Part shown: in pieces, positions 1-10,736 of the stretch
Layout: each line of letters starts with the position of its first letter
Numbering within the stretch: position 1 is the first letter of the stretch
NCBI GenBank assembly: GCA_000722615.1
Contig: JOKI01000011.1
Span: forward strand, 62,001-126,000
DNA: 64,000 bases
DNA from: Pseudorhizobium pelagicum
Lineage (GTDB): Bacteria; Pseudomonadota; Alphaproteobacteria; Rhizobiales; Rhizobiaceae
Reading direction: 5' to 3'
The notes under the pieces: model-generated
What the model was told of the DNA's origin: nothing
The model's input: the letters and a program-made list of their open reading frames with translations, nothing else
Databases searched by the model: none
Position numbers and translations under genes: made by a program

Positions 1-1073
1 ATAACCATGGAAACGTCATGGGCATGGATGCCGGCGAGCTCGAACGAGAAGATGGCACCCTTGCCGGGCGCATTGCCGATGATCCGGAGCGAGTTGATGG
101 CCCGCAGCCGTTCCTCGGCATAGGCGGCCAGATCGGCCTCGTGCCTGGCGATCGCGTCGCGTCCGATCTTGTCCATGTAGTCCAGGGCATAGCCCAGCCC
201 GATCGCCTGCACGATCGGCGGCGTGCCGGCCTCGAAGCGATGCGGCGGATCGTTGTAGGTCACCTCGTCCTCGGAGACGTCGACGATCATCTCGCCGCCG
301 CCCTGGAAGGGACGCATCTCCTTCAGCCGGTCCATCTTGCCGTAGAGCACGCCGATGCCGGAAGGTCCGTAAAGCTTGTGCCCGGTCATCACATACCAGT
401 CGCAGTCGATGTCCTGCACGTCGACCGGCAGGTGGACGGCGCCCTGGCTGCCGTCGACCAGCACCGGAATGCCGCGCTCGTGGGCGATGCGGCAGACTTC
501 CTTTACCGGCACCACGGTGCCGAGCGCATTCGACATGTGCGTGATCGCGACGAGCTTGGTCTTTTCCGTCAGGCTCTTCTCGAAGGCCTCGATGTGGAAC
601 GCGCCGTCCTCGTCCACCGGGACCCAGACGAGCTTGGCGCCCTGCCGTTCGCGGATGAAGTGCCATGGCACGATATTGGAGTGATGCTCCATGATGGTGA
701 TGACGATCTCGTCGTCCTCACCGATCTTCGGCATGCCCCAGCCATAGGCGACGGTGTTGATCGCTTCCGTGGAGGATTTGGTGAAGACGATCTCGTCGAC
801 CGAACCTGCGTTCAGGAAGCGGCGCACCGTCTCGCGGGAGGCCTCATAGGCGTCGGTCGCGGCATTCGAGAGGAAATGCAGGCCGCGATGGACGTTGGCA
901 TATTCGCTGGAATAGGCGTTCGAGATGGCGTCGATTACCACCTGTGGCTTCTGCGCCGAGGCGCCATTGTCCAGATACACCAGCGGCTTGCCATAGACCT
1001 CGCGCGACAGGATCGGGAAATCCCGCCGGATGGCTTCGACGTCGTAGTTGGTCGCTGGTGTGATCTGGTCCAT
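1..1073 (-). CDS. sufS: SufS-type cysteine desulfurase (SufS1), 3' end beyond window
   Basis: PLP enzyme that takes sulfur from cysteine and passes it to the SufBCD scaffold in the cytoplasm. The start ATG at 1073 gives MDQITPATNYDVEAIRRDFP, and about 357 residues are visible before the window edge. Family marks seen are the N-terminal YLDNGASAQKP stretch, the EHHSNIVPW motif and the PLP lysine in MTGHKLYGPSG. This pattern is the group II (SufS/CsdA) type. The catalytic Cys region lies outside the window. The gene starts one base after the sufD stop, so it is translationally coupled as the fifth gene of the suf operon. It is distinct from the group I desulfurase that opens the operon at 5968. 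Confidence 0.93.
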   Translation of the reverse strand, partial: MDQITPATNYDVEAIRRDFPILSREVYGKPLVYLDNGASAQKPQVVIDAISNAYSSEYANVHRGLHFLSNAATDAYEASRETVRRFLNAGSVDEIVFTKSSTEAINTVAYGWGMPKIGEDDEIVITIMEHHSNIVPWHFIRERQGAKLVWVPVDEDGAFHIEAFEKSLTEKTKLVAITHMSNALGTVVPVKEVCRIAHERGIPVLVDGSQGAVHLPVDVQDIDCDWYVMTGHKLYGPSGIGVLYGKMDRLKEMRPFQGGGEMIVDVSEDEVTYNDPPHRFEAGTPPIVQAIGLGYALDYMDKIGRDAIARHEADLAAYAEERLRAINSLRIIGNAPGKGAIFSFELAGIHAHDVSMV

Positions 1074-1074
1074 G

Positions 1075-2352
1075 TCAGGCGTGCTTTTCCAGCCAGGCCG
1101 AGATGACGCCTTCCAGCGCCTCGACCAGCTTTTCATCCTCGAGCTCTTCAACCACCTCGGCCACGAAGGCGTTGACCAGCATGGCGCGCGCCTTGTTCTC
1201 GGGGATCCCGCGGGACTGAAGATAGTAGAGGTGGTTGTTGTCGATATCGGACACCGTCGCGCCGTGACCGCAGATGACGTCGTCGGCAAAGATCTCCAGC
1301 TCCGGCTTGACCGAGAACTCGCCGTCGTCGGTCAGGAGCAGCGTGTTGCAGGCCATCTTGGCGTCGGTCTTCTGGGCATCCGGTGCGACCCGGATCATTC
1401 CTTGGAAAACGCCCCTGGCGCGGTCGAAGACGACGTTGCGGAAGATTTCGGTCGAATTCGTGTTCGGCACATTGTGGCCGAGCACGAGCGTCACGTCGGT
1501 GTGTGTCTCACCGCCGAGCAGGTTGACGCCGCGAAGCGTCAGCTCGCTGCCCTCGCCGTCGACATCGATGCGCAGTTCCTGGCGCACCAGCTTGCCGCCG
1601 GCATTGATGACGAAAAGCCTCAGTTTCGAATCGGTACCGAACTTCACCCGGACCTGGCCGAGATGCGTGTCCTCCGCACCCTGTTCCTGCAGGATGATCC
1701 AGACAGCTTCCGCGCCCTCTTCCAGCATGATGTCGCTGATGCTGGAGACCAGGGCCGCCTCGCCCGTCGCCGAGCGGTGACGCTCGATGAAGGTCGCCCT
1801 GGAGCCTGCGCCGAAGGTCACGGGGAAGCGTGTGTGGACCTGCCCTGCCCCATGCAGCGCCTGAAGTTCGATCGGTGCCTCGACGGTGGATCCGGCGGGA
1901 ATGGCGATGCTGTAGCCGTCGCGAACCAGGCTGCCGTTGATCTTTCCGATCGCGTCATCCTTGTCGAGTGCTGCCAGACCTGCTGCCGCCGTGCCGTTGA
2001 CGAGGCTGTCGGCGAAGGAGGCAACCTCCACGCCATCGATCGAGGTCGCGGCATCTACGGCGCCGTGTAGAACCGGCAGCACCTGCGCGCCCTCGACGAG
2101 AGGAGCGATGGTCGCAAGCGACGGCGCCGCCGCCAGGGGTGCCGGGACGTTGCGCAACAGCGTGCGCAGGTCCGTATAGTGCCAGGCTTCGACGCGGCGC
2201 GTCGGCAGGCCGGAGGTCTTGATGTCGTTGAGCAGGCGGTCGCGCGTGACGGTGACGGCGCCGTCGCCCGGCAGATCGCCGACCTGCGCCGTATAGGTTT
2301 CCACCAGAGCCGTCTCGGCCGGTGTCAGGCGGATGGGCGTGTGAATGTTCAT
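1075..2352 (-). CDS. sufD: Fe-S cluster assembly protein SufD
   Basis: SufD is the partner of SufB in the SufBC2D scaffold that builds Fe-S clusters. The product is 425 residues, normal for the family. It has a variable N-terminal helical part and a C-terminal beta-helix core containing FKP/FSVKPELEIFADDVICGHGATVSDID, the characteristic SufB/SufD C-terminal stretch with the conserved His of CGHG. It ends in an EVVEELEDEKLVEALEGVISAWLE helix. It lies 20 bases after sufC and is followed at once by sufS1. The ATG at 2352 gives MNIHTPIRLTPAE, the expected N-terminus. Confidence 0.95.
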   Translation of the reverse strand: MNIHTPIRLTPAETALVETYTAQVGDLPGDGAVTVTRDRLLNDIKTSGLPTRRVEAWHYTDLRTLLRNVPAPLAAAPSLATIAPLVEGAQVLPVLHGAVDAATSIDGVEVASFADSLVNGTAAAGLAALDKDDAIGKINGSLVRDGYSIAIPAGSTVEAPIELQALHGAGQVHTRFPVTFGAGSRATFIERHRSATGEAALVSSISDIMLEEGAEAVWIILQEQGAEDTHLGQVRVKFGTDSKLRLFVINAGGKLVRQELRIDVDGEGSELTLRGVNLLGGETHTDVTLVLGHNVPNTNSTEIFRNVVFDRARGVFQGMIRVAPDAQKTDAKMACNTLLLTDDGEFSVKPELEIFADDVICGHGATVSDIDNNHLYYLQSRGIPENKARAMLVNAFVAEVVEELEDEKLVEALEGVISAWLEKHA

Positions 2353-2372
2353 GTCTACGTCCTTTCCGGGAA

Positions 2373-3128
2373 TCAGGCTGCTTTCCCGATGATGTCGGCG
2401 TAGCCGTTGGCTTCCAGCTCAAGCGCCAGATCCTTATCGCCGGACCGGATGACCTGTCCCTTGTAGAGAACGTGGACGGTGTCCGGAACGATGTATTCCA
2501 GCAGGCGCTGGTAGTGGGTGATGACGATCACGGCACGATCCGGCGACTTCAGCGCGTTGACGCCATCGGCGACGATCTTCAGCGCATCGATGTCGAGGCC
2601 GGAATCGGTCTCGTCGAGGATGCAGAGCTTCGGCTCGAGCAGCGCCATCTGCAGGATTTCGGCGCGCTTCTTCTCGCCGCCGGAAAAGCCGACGTTGAGC
2701 GGACGGCGCAGCATGGCCGGGTCGATCTTCAATTCCGCGGCGGCTTCCTTGACGCGACGAATGAAGTCCGGCGTCGTCAGCTCCTCTTCGCCGCGCGCCT
2801 TGCGCTGCTCGTTCATCGCCACCTTCAGAAACTGCATGGTCGCGACGCCGGGGATTTCCACCGGATACTGGAAGGCGAGGAAGATGCCCTTGGAGGCACG
2901 CTCGGCCGGATCGAGATCGAGAATGCTCTCGCCGTTGTAGAGGATGTCGCCTTCGGTGACTTCATAGTCCTCGCGGCCGGACAGGATGTAGGACAGCGTC
3001 GACTTTCCCGACCCATTCGGTCCCATGATGGCGGCGACTTCGCCCGCCTTTACCGTCAGGTTCAGGCCGCGGATGATCTCGGTGCCGTCTTCGGCAATGC
3101 GGGCATGCAGGTTCTTGATCTCAAGCAT
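2373..3128 (-). CDS. sufC: Fe-S cluster assembly ATPase SufC
   Basis: ABC-type ATPase of the SufBC2D complex. It is cytoplasmic, with no membrane segments, and it drives conformational change of the SufB-SufD scaffold. The product is 251 residues. The Walker A motif GPNGSGKST is at about residues 36-44, the SufC-type signature FSGGEKKRAE sits in the middle, and Walker B CILDETDSGLDIDAL is followed by a switch His in VITHYQRLL. The protein MLEIKNLHARIAEDGTEI starts 62 bases after sufB. Length and motifs match the family exactly. Confidence 0.97.
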   Translation of the reverse strand: MLEIKNLHARIAEDGTEIIRGLNLTVKAGEVAAIMGPNGSGKSTLSYILSGREDYEVTEGDILYNGESILDLDPAERASKGIFLAFQYPVEIPGVATMQFLKVAMNEQRKARGEEELTTPDFIRRVKEAAAELKIDPAMLRRPLNVGFSGGEKKRAEILQMALLEPKLCILDETDSGLDIDALKIVADGVNALKSPDRAVIVITHYQRLLEYIVPDTVHVLYKGQVIRSGDKDLALELEANGYADIIGKAA

Positions 3129-3190
3129 CTTATATCCTCTCGGACGAAATAGTGTTTCGTGCAGCGCACGTGATTTATGAACGGATCGCC

Positions 3191-4660
<1,470 letters not shown>

Positions 4661-4801
4661 GCGCGTTCTCCAACTCTCGCCGGCAGTCAGGCCGGCACCT
4701 CTTTTTTCCGGGCGGGAAGTTCCGCCGGTATGTAGTGGCCAAAAGGCGGTTTTCACACCTCCGGGCAAGCGGAAAATTGTCTTTCCGCAGTTTCTTGCCG
4801 C

Positions 4802-5968
4802 TTACGCGGCTTCCCCGGCCGAGCGACGCCGACCGGAAATTCTCTTGAACGCCGCAAGCGCGGCGTCGATGTCTGCCGATGTCGTCGTCGGTCCGATGGA
4901 CATGCGAAGCGCGCCGAGATCGGCGTCGAGACCCATGGCCGTCAGCACGTGGCTCTGGCCGACCTTGCCGGACGAGCAGGCCGACCCGGCCGACAGCGCC
5001 ACACCCTCGATGTCGAAGGCGATCTGGCCGGTTTCCGACTTCAGTCCGGGAAGGGTGAAGAAGCAGGTGTTGCCGACCCGCTCCACATCCCGCCCATGGA
5101 TGATCACATCCGGCGCCACCGCAGTCATTCCGGCTTCCAGCGCATCGCGCATTCCCTCAAGCCGGAGGCGATTTGCACCGTTGTCTTCAAGTGCCGCATC
5201 AGCAGCGGCTCCGAAGCCGATGATGCCATGGAAATTTTCGGTTCCCGACCGATGACCCTTTTCCTGTCCGCCGCCGCGGATCAGGGCAGCGGGCATCAAG
5301 GCCGCGCCGCGCGAGATCAGCGCGCCGACGCCCTTCGGGCCGCCGATCTTGTGGGACGAAACCATCATGAAATCGGCGTCGAGCTCTGCGATGTCGACAG
5401 GAATTCGGCCAACTGCCTGCACTGCGTCGACGATCATCAGGCCGCCGTAGCGGTGCACGAGGCGCGCCGCCTCCGCAACGGGCTGAAGGATCCCCGTTTC
5501 ATTGTTGACCAGCATCAGCGCCACAAGCGGCAGGCCCTCGGCGCGATCGTGCGCCGCCAATGCGGCTTCCAACACCTGGAGATCGAGGATGCCCTGCCGG
5601 GTTACGGCAAGCTCCGACACCTGCTCGGGCGTGAAGCGTCCGCCCTCGCGCACCGCCGGATGCTCGATCGCCGAAACATAGAGATGGCTGACGAGAAGCG
5701 GCGAACGCCCCATCCGGAAATCCGGCGTCAGGACATGGTTTGCCGCTTCCGTGGCACCGCTCGTGAAGATGACGTTGGCAGGCTCCGCAGCGACCAGAGC
5801 AGCCACCTGTCGCCGAGCCTTGTCGATGCCGGCACGCGCAGTGCGTCCCTCGGCGTGTACCGACGAGGCATTGCCGGGGACGGTCAAGGCGTCAATCATG
5901 GCAAGGCGCGCCGGCTCACCAAGCGGCGCCGTGGCATTCCAGTCCATGTAGACGCGTGAGACCACCAT
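4802..5968 (-). CDS. Group I (NifS/IscS-like) cysteine desulfurase, first gene of suf operon (SufS2)
   Basis: PLP-dependent cysteine desulfurase, 388 residues. The N-terminus MVVSRVYMDWNATAPL matches the NifS/IscS group. The PLP lysine is K207 in SSHKIGGPKG, and the catalytic cysteine is C331 in the flexible loop SAGSACSSGKVG. It therefore belongs to a different subfamily from the SufS at the operon's other end. In Agrobacterium the corresponding operon is described as sufS2BCDS1XA, and the order here agrees. The upstream region holds a promoter with RirA-like and Irr-like operators (6099-6149). The gene is divergent from the hydrolase at 6200. Confidence 0.9.
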   Translation of the reverse strand: MVVSRVYMDWNATAPLGEPARLAMIDALTVPGNASSVHAEGRTARAGIDKARRQVAALVAAEPANVIFTSGATEAANHVLTPDFRMGRSPLLVSHLYVSAIEHPAVREGGRFTPEQVSELAVTRQGILDLQVLEAALAAHDRAEGLPLVALMLVNNETGILQPVAEAARLVHRYGGLMIVDAVQAVGRIPVDIAELDADFMMVSSHKIGGPKGVGALISRGAALMPAALIRGGGQEKGHRSGTENFHGIIGFGAAADAALEDNGANRLRLEGMRDALEAGMTAVAPDVIIHGRDVERVGNTCFFTLPGLKSETGQIAFDIEGVALSAGSACSSGKVGQSHVLTAMGLDADLGALRMSIGPTTTSADIDAALAAFKRISGRRRSAGEAA

Positions 5969-6098
5969 TGTCCGACCAGCATTCCTTCCTAGATAGCCTT
6001 CAAGTCCAAAGCCGCGAACAAGAACAGCATTTTTCTTGAATTTTCGAACGGCCTTGCCTTATGAGACATCAGCCGGGCCACGAGACGGCCCCTCAAAA

Positions 6099-6117
6099 GT
6101 TTCGAATGGTTCTAAAC
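6099..6117 (-). promoter_or_regulatory. Irr-type (ICE) palindrome at the suf promoter
   Basis: GTTTCGAATGGTTCTAAAC is a near-perfect palindrome, GTTT-n-GAA-nnn-TTC-n-AAAC. It matches the Irr box of Rhizobiales (TTTAGAA-N3-TTCTAAA) with one mismatch in the core. It lies directly downstream of the predicted -10 element for sufS2, where a bound repressor would block transcription. The match is seen in the sequence; binding by Irr is inferred from the known motif. Confidence 0.7.
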
Positions 6118-6120
6118 TGA

Positions 6121-6149
6121 GTTCTAGAAAAGCTGACCGGCTTCGTCAA
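6121..6149 (-). promoter_or_regulatory. Sigma-70-like promoter for the suf operon
   Basis: Read on the minus strand, TTGACG (6149-6144) is followed after 17 bases by TAGAAC (6126-6121). It lies about 150 bases upstream of the sufS2 start. The -35 overlaps a TGA-N9-TCA box and the -10 abuts the Irr-like palindrome. The element match is seen; use in vivo is inferred. Confidence 0.5.
6134..6148. promoter_or_regulatory. RirA-type iron-responsive operator (TGA-N9-TCA)
   Basis: TGACCGGCTTCGTCA fits the IRO consensus TGA-N9-TCA exactly and covers the predicted -35 of the suf promoter. Only six positions are specified, so a chance match is possible. The position and the gene function make a RirA site plausible. 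Confidence 0.5.
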
Positions 6150-6199
6150 GTCTCGAGTTGGCGCTTAGTGGGCAACCTGAACATCTGACCGGAGTACCG

Positions 6200-6877
6200 A
6201 TGCCCGAAGTGATCTTCAACGGCCCCGCTGGCCGCCTCGAGGGACGATATCAGCCCTCCAAGGAAAAAAACGCCCCGATCGCCATCATCCTGCATCCGCA
6301 CCCGCAGTTCGGCGGCACGATGAACAACCAGATCGTCTACCAGCTTTTCTACATGTTCCAGAAGCGCGGCTTCACGACGCTCCGCTTCAACTTCCGCGGC
6401 ATCGGCCGCAGCCAGGGTGAATTCGACCACGGCGCCGGCGAGCTGTCAGATGCGGCTTCCGCGCTCGACTGGGTACAGAGCCTGCACCCGGATTCCAAAA
6501 GCTGCTGGGTTGCCGGCTATTCCTTCGGCGCCTGGATCGGCATGCAGCTTCTGATGCGCCGCCCGGAGATCGAAGGCTTCATGTCCATCGCGCCGCAGCC
6601 GAACACCTATGACTTCTCCTTCCTGGCGCCCTGCCCGTCGTCGGGCCTGATCATTCACGGCAATGCCGACAGGGTCGCGCCGGAGAAGGATGTGGTGGGA
6701 CTGGTGGAGAAGCTGAAGACCCAGAAGGGCATCCTGATCACCCATCGCACGATGGAAGGCGCCAACCACTTCTTCAACGGCCAGGTCGATACGCTGATGG
6801 CCGAATGCGAAGACTACCTGGACCGCCGCCTCGAGGGCGAACTGGTTCCGGAGCCGGCTGCCAAGCGGATCCGCTAG
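6200..6877 (+). CDS. Alpha/beta hydrolase
   Basis: Cytoplasmic alpha/beta-hydrolase-fold protein of 225 residues, of unknown substrate. The nucleophile elbow is GYSFG in VAGYSFGAWIG. An early LHPHPQFGGTMNN loop would supply the oxyanion hole, an acidic residue is present in IHGNADRVAPEKD, and the late histidine is in EGANHFFNG. This is the family often annotated as YpfH/dienelactone-hydrolase-like or COG2945. The start at 6200 is preceded by GGAG five bases upstream; an in-frame upstream ATG at 6158 lacks such a site. It is divergent from the suf operon and could share the control region, which is inference only. Confidence 0.82.
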   Translation: MPEVIFNGPAGRLEGRYQPSKEKNAPIAIILHPHPQFGGTMNNQIVYQLFYMFQKRGFTTLRFNFRGIGRSQGEFDHGAGELSDAASALDWVQSLHPDSKSCWVAGYSFGAWIGMQLLMRRPEIEGFMSIAPQPNTYDFSFLAPCPSSGLIIHGNADRVAPEKDVVGLVEKLKTQKGILITHRTMEGANHFFNGQVDTLMAECEDYLDRRLEGELVPEPAAKRIR

Positions 6878-6926
6878 CAGACCGGGCATCGATCCAGGCG
6901 GTGGCAACGCCGCCGCCTGCCGACCG

Positions 6927-8105
6927 CTACCGGGCGGCCACAGAGAGAGTGGTGGCTTCGGGGCCGACGGTCCTGACGCAGTTCCGCCCTGATTTCTTCG
7001 CCTGATAAAGAGCCATATCCGCCCGCTGCAGGTTCTGCGCCAGAGACAGCTCTGGCTCCCAAGGGGCAACTCCGAAACTCGCCGTGGTCCGGAACTCTTG
7101 CGGGAGACCTGCGACAACCAGGGCGCTGATCCGGCGCCGCAGCTCGTTTGCGACGCCCACCGCGGCTCCAACCGTTACGTGCGGCAGGAAAAGCGCGAAC
7201 TCTTCCCCACCCATCCGGCCGACCACCGCATCAGCGGGAGCGGCGGCCGTCAGCAGCTGTCCGAAGGCTTCGATGACCCGATCGCCATGGTAATGGCCAT
7301 AGGTGTCATTGATGCTCTTGAAGTGGTCCAGGTCACACATGATCACCGCGTGCGGCTCCTTGGGAAATCGACGGATGATCTGCAGCGTCCGCTTCTCGAA
7401 CCCGCGGCGGTTGAGGAGCGATGACAGCATGTCCGTCTCGGAATTGCTCCGCTCGTCTGTCATGATGTCCAGAACCAGCACAGACAGAAGCATCAATCCG
7501 ACGGCGACAATCATAATGGCCGTCGAGCTCTGCGAGATGATGGCGTAATTGGTCTGAATGTAATCTTTTGCCGTGCCTCCCGCGCCAACGGTAACGGCGA
7601 CAAGGGCCTTGGCGAAGAAATGCAGACCGGTGAAGGCCAGAAGCAGCGCCAGCGCCTGATCGATCCCCGCACGGCTCCGCTGCTGGAATACCGAACGCGC
7701 TGCCATCAGGGCAATAAGCCCGAAGGGCGCCTGGTAGAGAACCGAGTGCGTGACGCTGCCGCGGGGAAGGTCGTAGATGATCAGGTCGACGATGGTCCAG
7801 CCAAGAAAGAACAGTATCTGCCGGTGCGGGTTGATCCTGTGGGAATAGAGCCGGGCGACGCCGACCTGCAGCAGTTGCAGACCGCCCAGGACCGCACAGA
7901 ATGCACCAATGGCAAAGGCCTTCACCCATTCCGTATGAGCCACGGCAAGCTCGCAGAGTGCCGAGAGCGACGCTACGGCAAAGCCCGCTGCAATCCAGCG
8001 CGCAGCGATCTTCGACCTGCTCCGGGTGGAGACCACGAAGAAGGCGAGGCAGAAGGACATGGCGATGACGAAGTTCACCCCCAGCAGGAAGTTCGTGCCG
8101 TTCAT
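6927..8105 (-). CDS. Membrane-bound diguanylate cyclase (GGDEF)
   Basis: 392 residues. The N-terminal half holds about six hydrophobic segments (roughly residues 5-25, 38-58, 62-82, 98-112, 150-175, 195-215). The C-terminal GGDEF domain covers about residues 220-385, with the substrate stretch CDLDHFKSINDTYGHYHGD (257-275) and the active GGEEF motif at 299-303. It should make c-di-GMP at the cytoplasmic face. The product-binding I-site RxxD, expected five residues before GGEEF, reads PADA, so feedback inhibition is probably absent. No EAL domain is present. It converges on the hydrolase gene. Confidence 0.9.
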   Translation of the reverse strand: MNGTNFLLGVNFVIAMSFCLAFFVVSTRSRSKIAARWIAAGFAVASLSALCELAVAHTEWVKAFAIGAFCAVLGGLQLLQVGVARLYSHRINPHRQILFFLGWTIVDLIIYDLPRGSVTHSVLYQAPFGLIALMAARSVFQQRSRAGIDQALALLLAFTGLHFFAKALVAVTVGAGGTAKDYIQTNYAIISQSSTAIMIVAVGLMLLSVLVLDIMTDERSNSETDMLSSLLNRRGFEKRTLQIIRRFPKEPHAVIMCDLDHFKSINDTYGHYHGDRVIEAFGQLLTAAAPADAVVGRMGGEEFALFLPHVTVGAAVGVANELRRRISALVVAGLPQEFRTTASFGVAPWEPELSLAQNLQRADMALYQAKKSGRNCVRTVGPEATTLSVAAR

Positions 8106-8206
8106 GTTCCCAGACCCAGTCTCATCACCCTGCAGACGTCCATGTTGGCGCTCACACAGCGCCTACACCTGCCGGCCAAATCAAAGGTTAATTCGGAGGC
8201 TTCGAT

Positions 8207-9328
8207 TCAACCGATCTTCTGCGGGGTGGTGATGCGGCCGCCCGAGACAGGCGCGGACGTGCCTGTCGTGTTCGGAAAGGTCAAAGGCAGCCCCTGCATC
8301 GCCCGCACCGCCAGATACGCCCAGGCCTCGGCCTCCATGGCGTCACCGTCCAGGCTTACGTCCTCGGCCGAGACCACCTTTGCGCCGCGCTCCCCCGCCA
8401 GCCTTGCGAGATCCGCCATCAGGACCGCGTTCAGCCGTCCGCCTCCGCAGATCACATACAGCGCCGGCGCTTCCGGCAGATGGCCTGCCGAAGTCATGAT
8501 CGCGGCCGCCGCCACATAGGCAAGCGTCCGCGCCCCATCGGCGAGCTCCGCCTGATCACCGCGCGGTGGCAGGAAATCGTTGCGGTCCAGCGACCGGCGG
8601 GTCTCGGCCGTGAAGAAGGGGCTGGCCAGATAGCTCTCGGCCAGTGCGGCCATCACCTGCCCCTCCGATGCGATCATACCGCCCTGATCGAAGGGGATGC
8701 CCGCCTGCGCCTCGACCCACTGGTCGATCAGGTTATTCCCGGGGCCGCTGTCGAAAGCCATCAGCGCGCCGTCGCGGCCGATGAAGGTGAGGTTGGAGAT
8801 GCCGCCGATATTGACGAAACAGACCGGGCGCTCCGGCACAACCAGCCCCTCTGCAAGCGCCGCATGATAGGCCGGGACCAGGGGGGCACCCTGCCCGCCA
8901 TGGACCATGTCGTTGGCCCGCATATCGGAGACCACGGCGATACCGGTCAGATCCGCCAGCCGCTGGCCGTCGCCCAGCTGGACGGTCAGCGCCTCGTCAG
9001 GACGATGCAGCACCGTCTGCCCGTGAAAGCCGATGACGTGGATGTCGGATGCCGACAGATCGTTCTGGCGGAGGAAATCGCGGATGGCGACGGCGTGCCG
9101 TTCCGTCAGTTCCCGTTCAACCGCCGTAAGGGTGCCTGGCCGCTCCGCCCGCTCGCGGATCGCCGTTGCATCCTGCAGCGCCTGCTTCAGTTTCTCGCGG
9201 AAAGCCGGCTCGTAGGCGACGCCCAGAAAGGCGCCGCGCTCCACCCGACCTTGCCCGTCGGTGCGCAGCAGCGCCACGTCGATGCCATCCATCGACGTCC
9301 CGCTCATCAGTCCGATTGCCGTTTTCAT
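8207..9328 (-). CDS. anmK: Anhydro-N-acetylmuramic acid kinase
   Basis: AnmK phosphorylates and opens 1,6-anhydroMurNAc during peptidoglycan recycling, giving MurNAc-6-P. The N-terminal [16 protein letters not shown] motif is diagnostic, followed by [14 protein letters not shown] and [12 protein letters not shown] of the sugar-kinase/HSP70/actin fold, and by VICGGGRLN in the C-terminal half. The ATG at 9328 gives [12 protein letters not shown] and 373 residues and is preceded by GGATGGA. In-frame starts at 9337 and 9346 (GTG) would add three or six residues. It is divergent from tyrS across about 100 bases. Confidence 0.93.
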   Translation of the reverse strand: MKTAIGLMSGTSMDGIDVALLRTDGQGRVERGAFLGVAYEPAFREKLKQALQDATAIRERAERPGTLTAVERELTERHAVAIRDFLRQNDLSASDIHVIGFHGQTVLHRPDEALTVQLGDGQRLADLTGIAVVSDMRANDMVHGGQGAPLVPAYHAALAEGLVVPERPVCFVNIGGISNLTFIGRDGALMAFDSGPGNNLIDQWVEAQAGIPFDQGGMIASEGQVMAALAESYLASPFFTAETRRSLDRNDFLPPRGDQAELADGARTLAYVAAAAIMTSAGHLPEAPALYVICGGGRLNAVLMADLARLAGERGAKVVSAEDVSLDGDAMEAEAWAYLAVRAMQGLPLTFPNTTGTSAPVSGGRITTPQKIG

Positions 9329-9430
9329 TCCATCCATTGATGACACTCAGAATCAATTTTGAAGTGATTAAGGTCAGAAACAGTGCTAGACGCCGCCTCG
9401 CAAATGAAAACACATCCACAGAGATAAGAG

Positions 9431-10684
9431 ATGTCCAGGTTCAAGTCCGATTTCCTCCGTACGCTCGACGAGCGCGGCTTCATCCACCAGATCTCCGACG
9501 AGGCAGGTCTCGACGCGTTGTTCGCCAAGGAAACGGTTACCGCCTATATCGGCTATGATCCGACGGCATCGAGCCTGCATGTCGGTCATCTCACCCAGAT
9601 CATGATGCTGCACTGGATGCAACAGACCGGTCATCAGCCGATCTCGCTGATGGGCGGCGGCACCGGCATGGTCGGCGATCCCTCCTTCAAGGAGGAAGCC
9701 CGCAAGCTGATGACCGTCGACATGATCGAGGACAACATCACCTCGCTGAAGCATGTCTTCGCCAACTACCTGGACTATGACCGCAAGCCCAATCCGGCGC
9801 TGATGATCAACAATGCCGACTGGCTGCGGCCGCTCAACTACCTCGAGTTCCTGCGCGACGTCGGGCGGCACTTCTCCGTCAACCGGATGCTCTCCTTCGA
9901 CAGCGTGAAGACTCGCCTCGACCGCGAGCAGTCGCTGTCATTCCTGGAATTCAACTATATGATCCTCCAGGCCTACGACTTCGTCGAGCTCTCGCAGCGC
10001 TACGGCTGCCGCCTGCAGATGGGCGGCTCGGACCAGTGGGGCAATATCATCAACGGCATCGACCTCGGTCACCGGATGGGGACGCCGCAGCTCTACGCGC
10101 TGACCTCGCCGCTGCTGACCACCTCGTCGGGCGCCAAGATGGGCAAGTCAGCCTCCGGCGCCATCTGGTTGAACAAGGATCTGCTGCCGGTCTATGACTT
10201 CTGGCAGTACTGGCGCAACACCGAGGATGGCGATGTCGTCCGCTTCGCCAAACTGTTCACGACGCTGCCGATGGACGAGATCGAGAAGCTTTCGCAGCTG
10301 GGCGGCTCTGAGATCAACGAGGCGAAGAAGATCCTGGCGACGGAAGTCACGGCGATCCTGCACGGACGGCAAGCCGCCGAAGAGGCCGCGGAAACGGCAC
10401 GGCGGACCTTCGAGGAAGGTTCGCTCTCGGACAACCTGCCGTCGATCGACGTGCCGCAGGCGGAGCTGGAAGCGGGCCTCGGGCTGCTGTCGCTGATCGT
10501 GCGGGCCGGGCTTGCCGCCTCCAACGGCGAGGCGCGTCGCCACGTCCAGGGCGGCGGCGTGCGGATCAACGACGAGCCGGTGACCGACGAACGCATGACC
10601 GTCGGCGACGGTCAGCTGATGGCCGACGGCGTCATCAAGCTGTCGCTCGGCAAGAAGAAGCACATTCTCGTACGGCCGTCCTGA
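9431..10684 (+). CDS. tyrS: Tyrosine-tRNA ligase
   Basis: Class I aminoacyl-tRNA synthetase that charges tRNA-Tyr; 417 residues, standard bacterial length. The HIGH signature reads HVGH at residues 50-53 and the KMSKS loop reads KMGKS at about 235-239. Tyrosine-binding [10 protein letters not shown] and GGSDQWGN are present. The C-terminal 70 residues form an S4-type RNA-binding domain ([19 protein letters not shown]). It is divergent from anmK and convergent with the AsmA-like gene, with a shared hairpin between them. Confidence 0.97.
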   Translation: MSRFKSDFLRTLDERGFIHQISDEAGLDALFAKETVTAYIGYDPTASSLHVGHLTQIMMLHWMQQTGHQPISLMGGGTGMVGDPSFKEEARKLMTVDMIEDNITSLKHVFANYLDYDRKPNPALMINNADWLRPLNYLEFLRDVGRHFSVNRMLSFDSVKTRLDREQSLSFLEFNYMILQAYDFVELSQRYGCRLQMGGSDQWGNIINGIDLGHRMGTPQLYALTSPLLTTSSGAKMGKSASGAIWLNKDLLPVYDFWQYWRNTEDGDVVRFAKLFTTLPMDEIEKLSQLGGSEINEAKKILATEVTAILHGRQAAEEAAETARRTFEEGSLSDNLPSIDVPQAELEAGLGLLSLIVRAGLAASNGEARRHVQGGGVRINDEPVTDERMTVGDGQLMADGVIKLSLGKKKHILVRPS

Positions 10685-10710
10685 ACATTCGCAGGTCTTG
10701 CTCAGGACTG

Positions 10711-10736
10711 ATAGGCCCGGTCACCGCCGGGCCTAT
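10711..10736. terminator. Bidirectional hairpin between tyrS and the AsmA-like gene
   Basis: ATAGGCCCGG and CCGGGCCTAT form a perfect 10-bp stem around the loop TCACCG. No clear T-run follows on either strand. It lies between convergent genes and overlaps the stop codon of the minus-strand gene. Confidence 0.6.
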
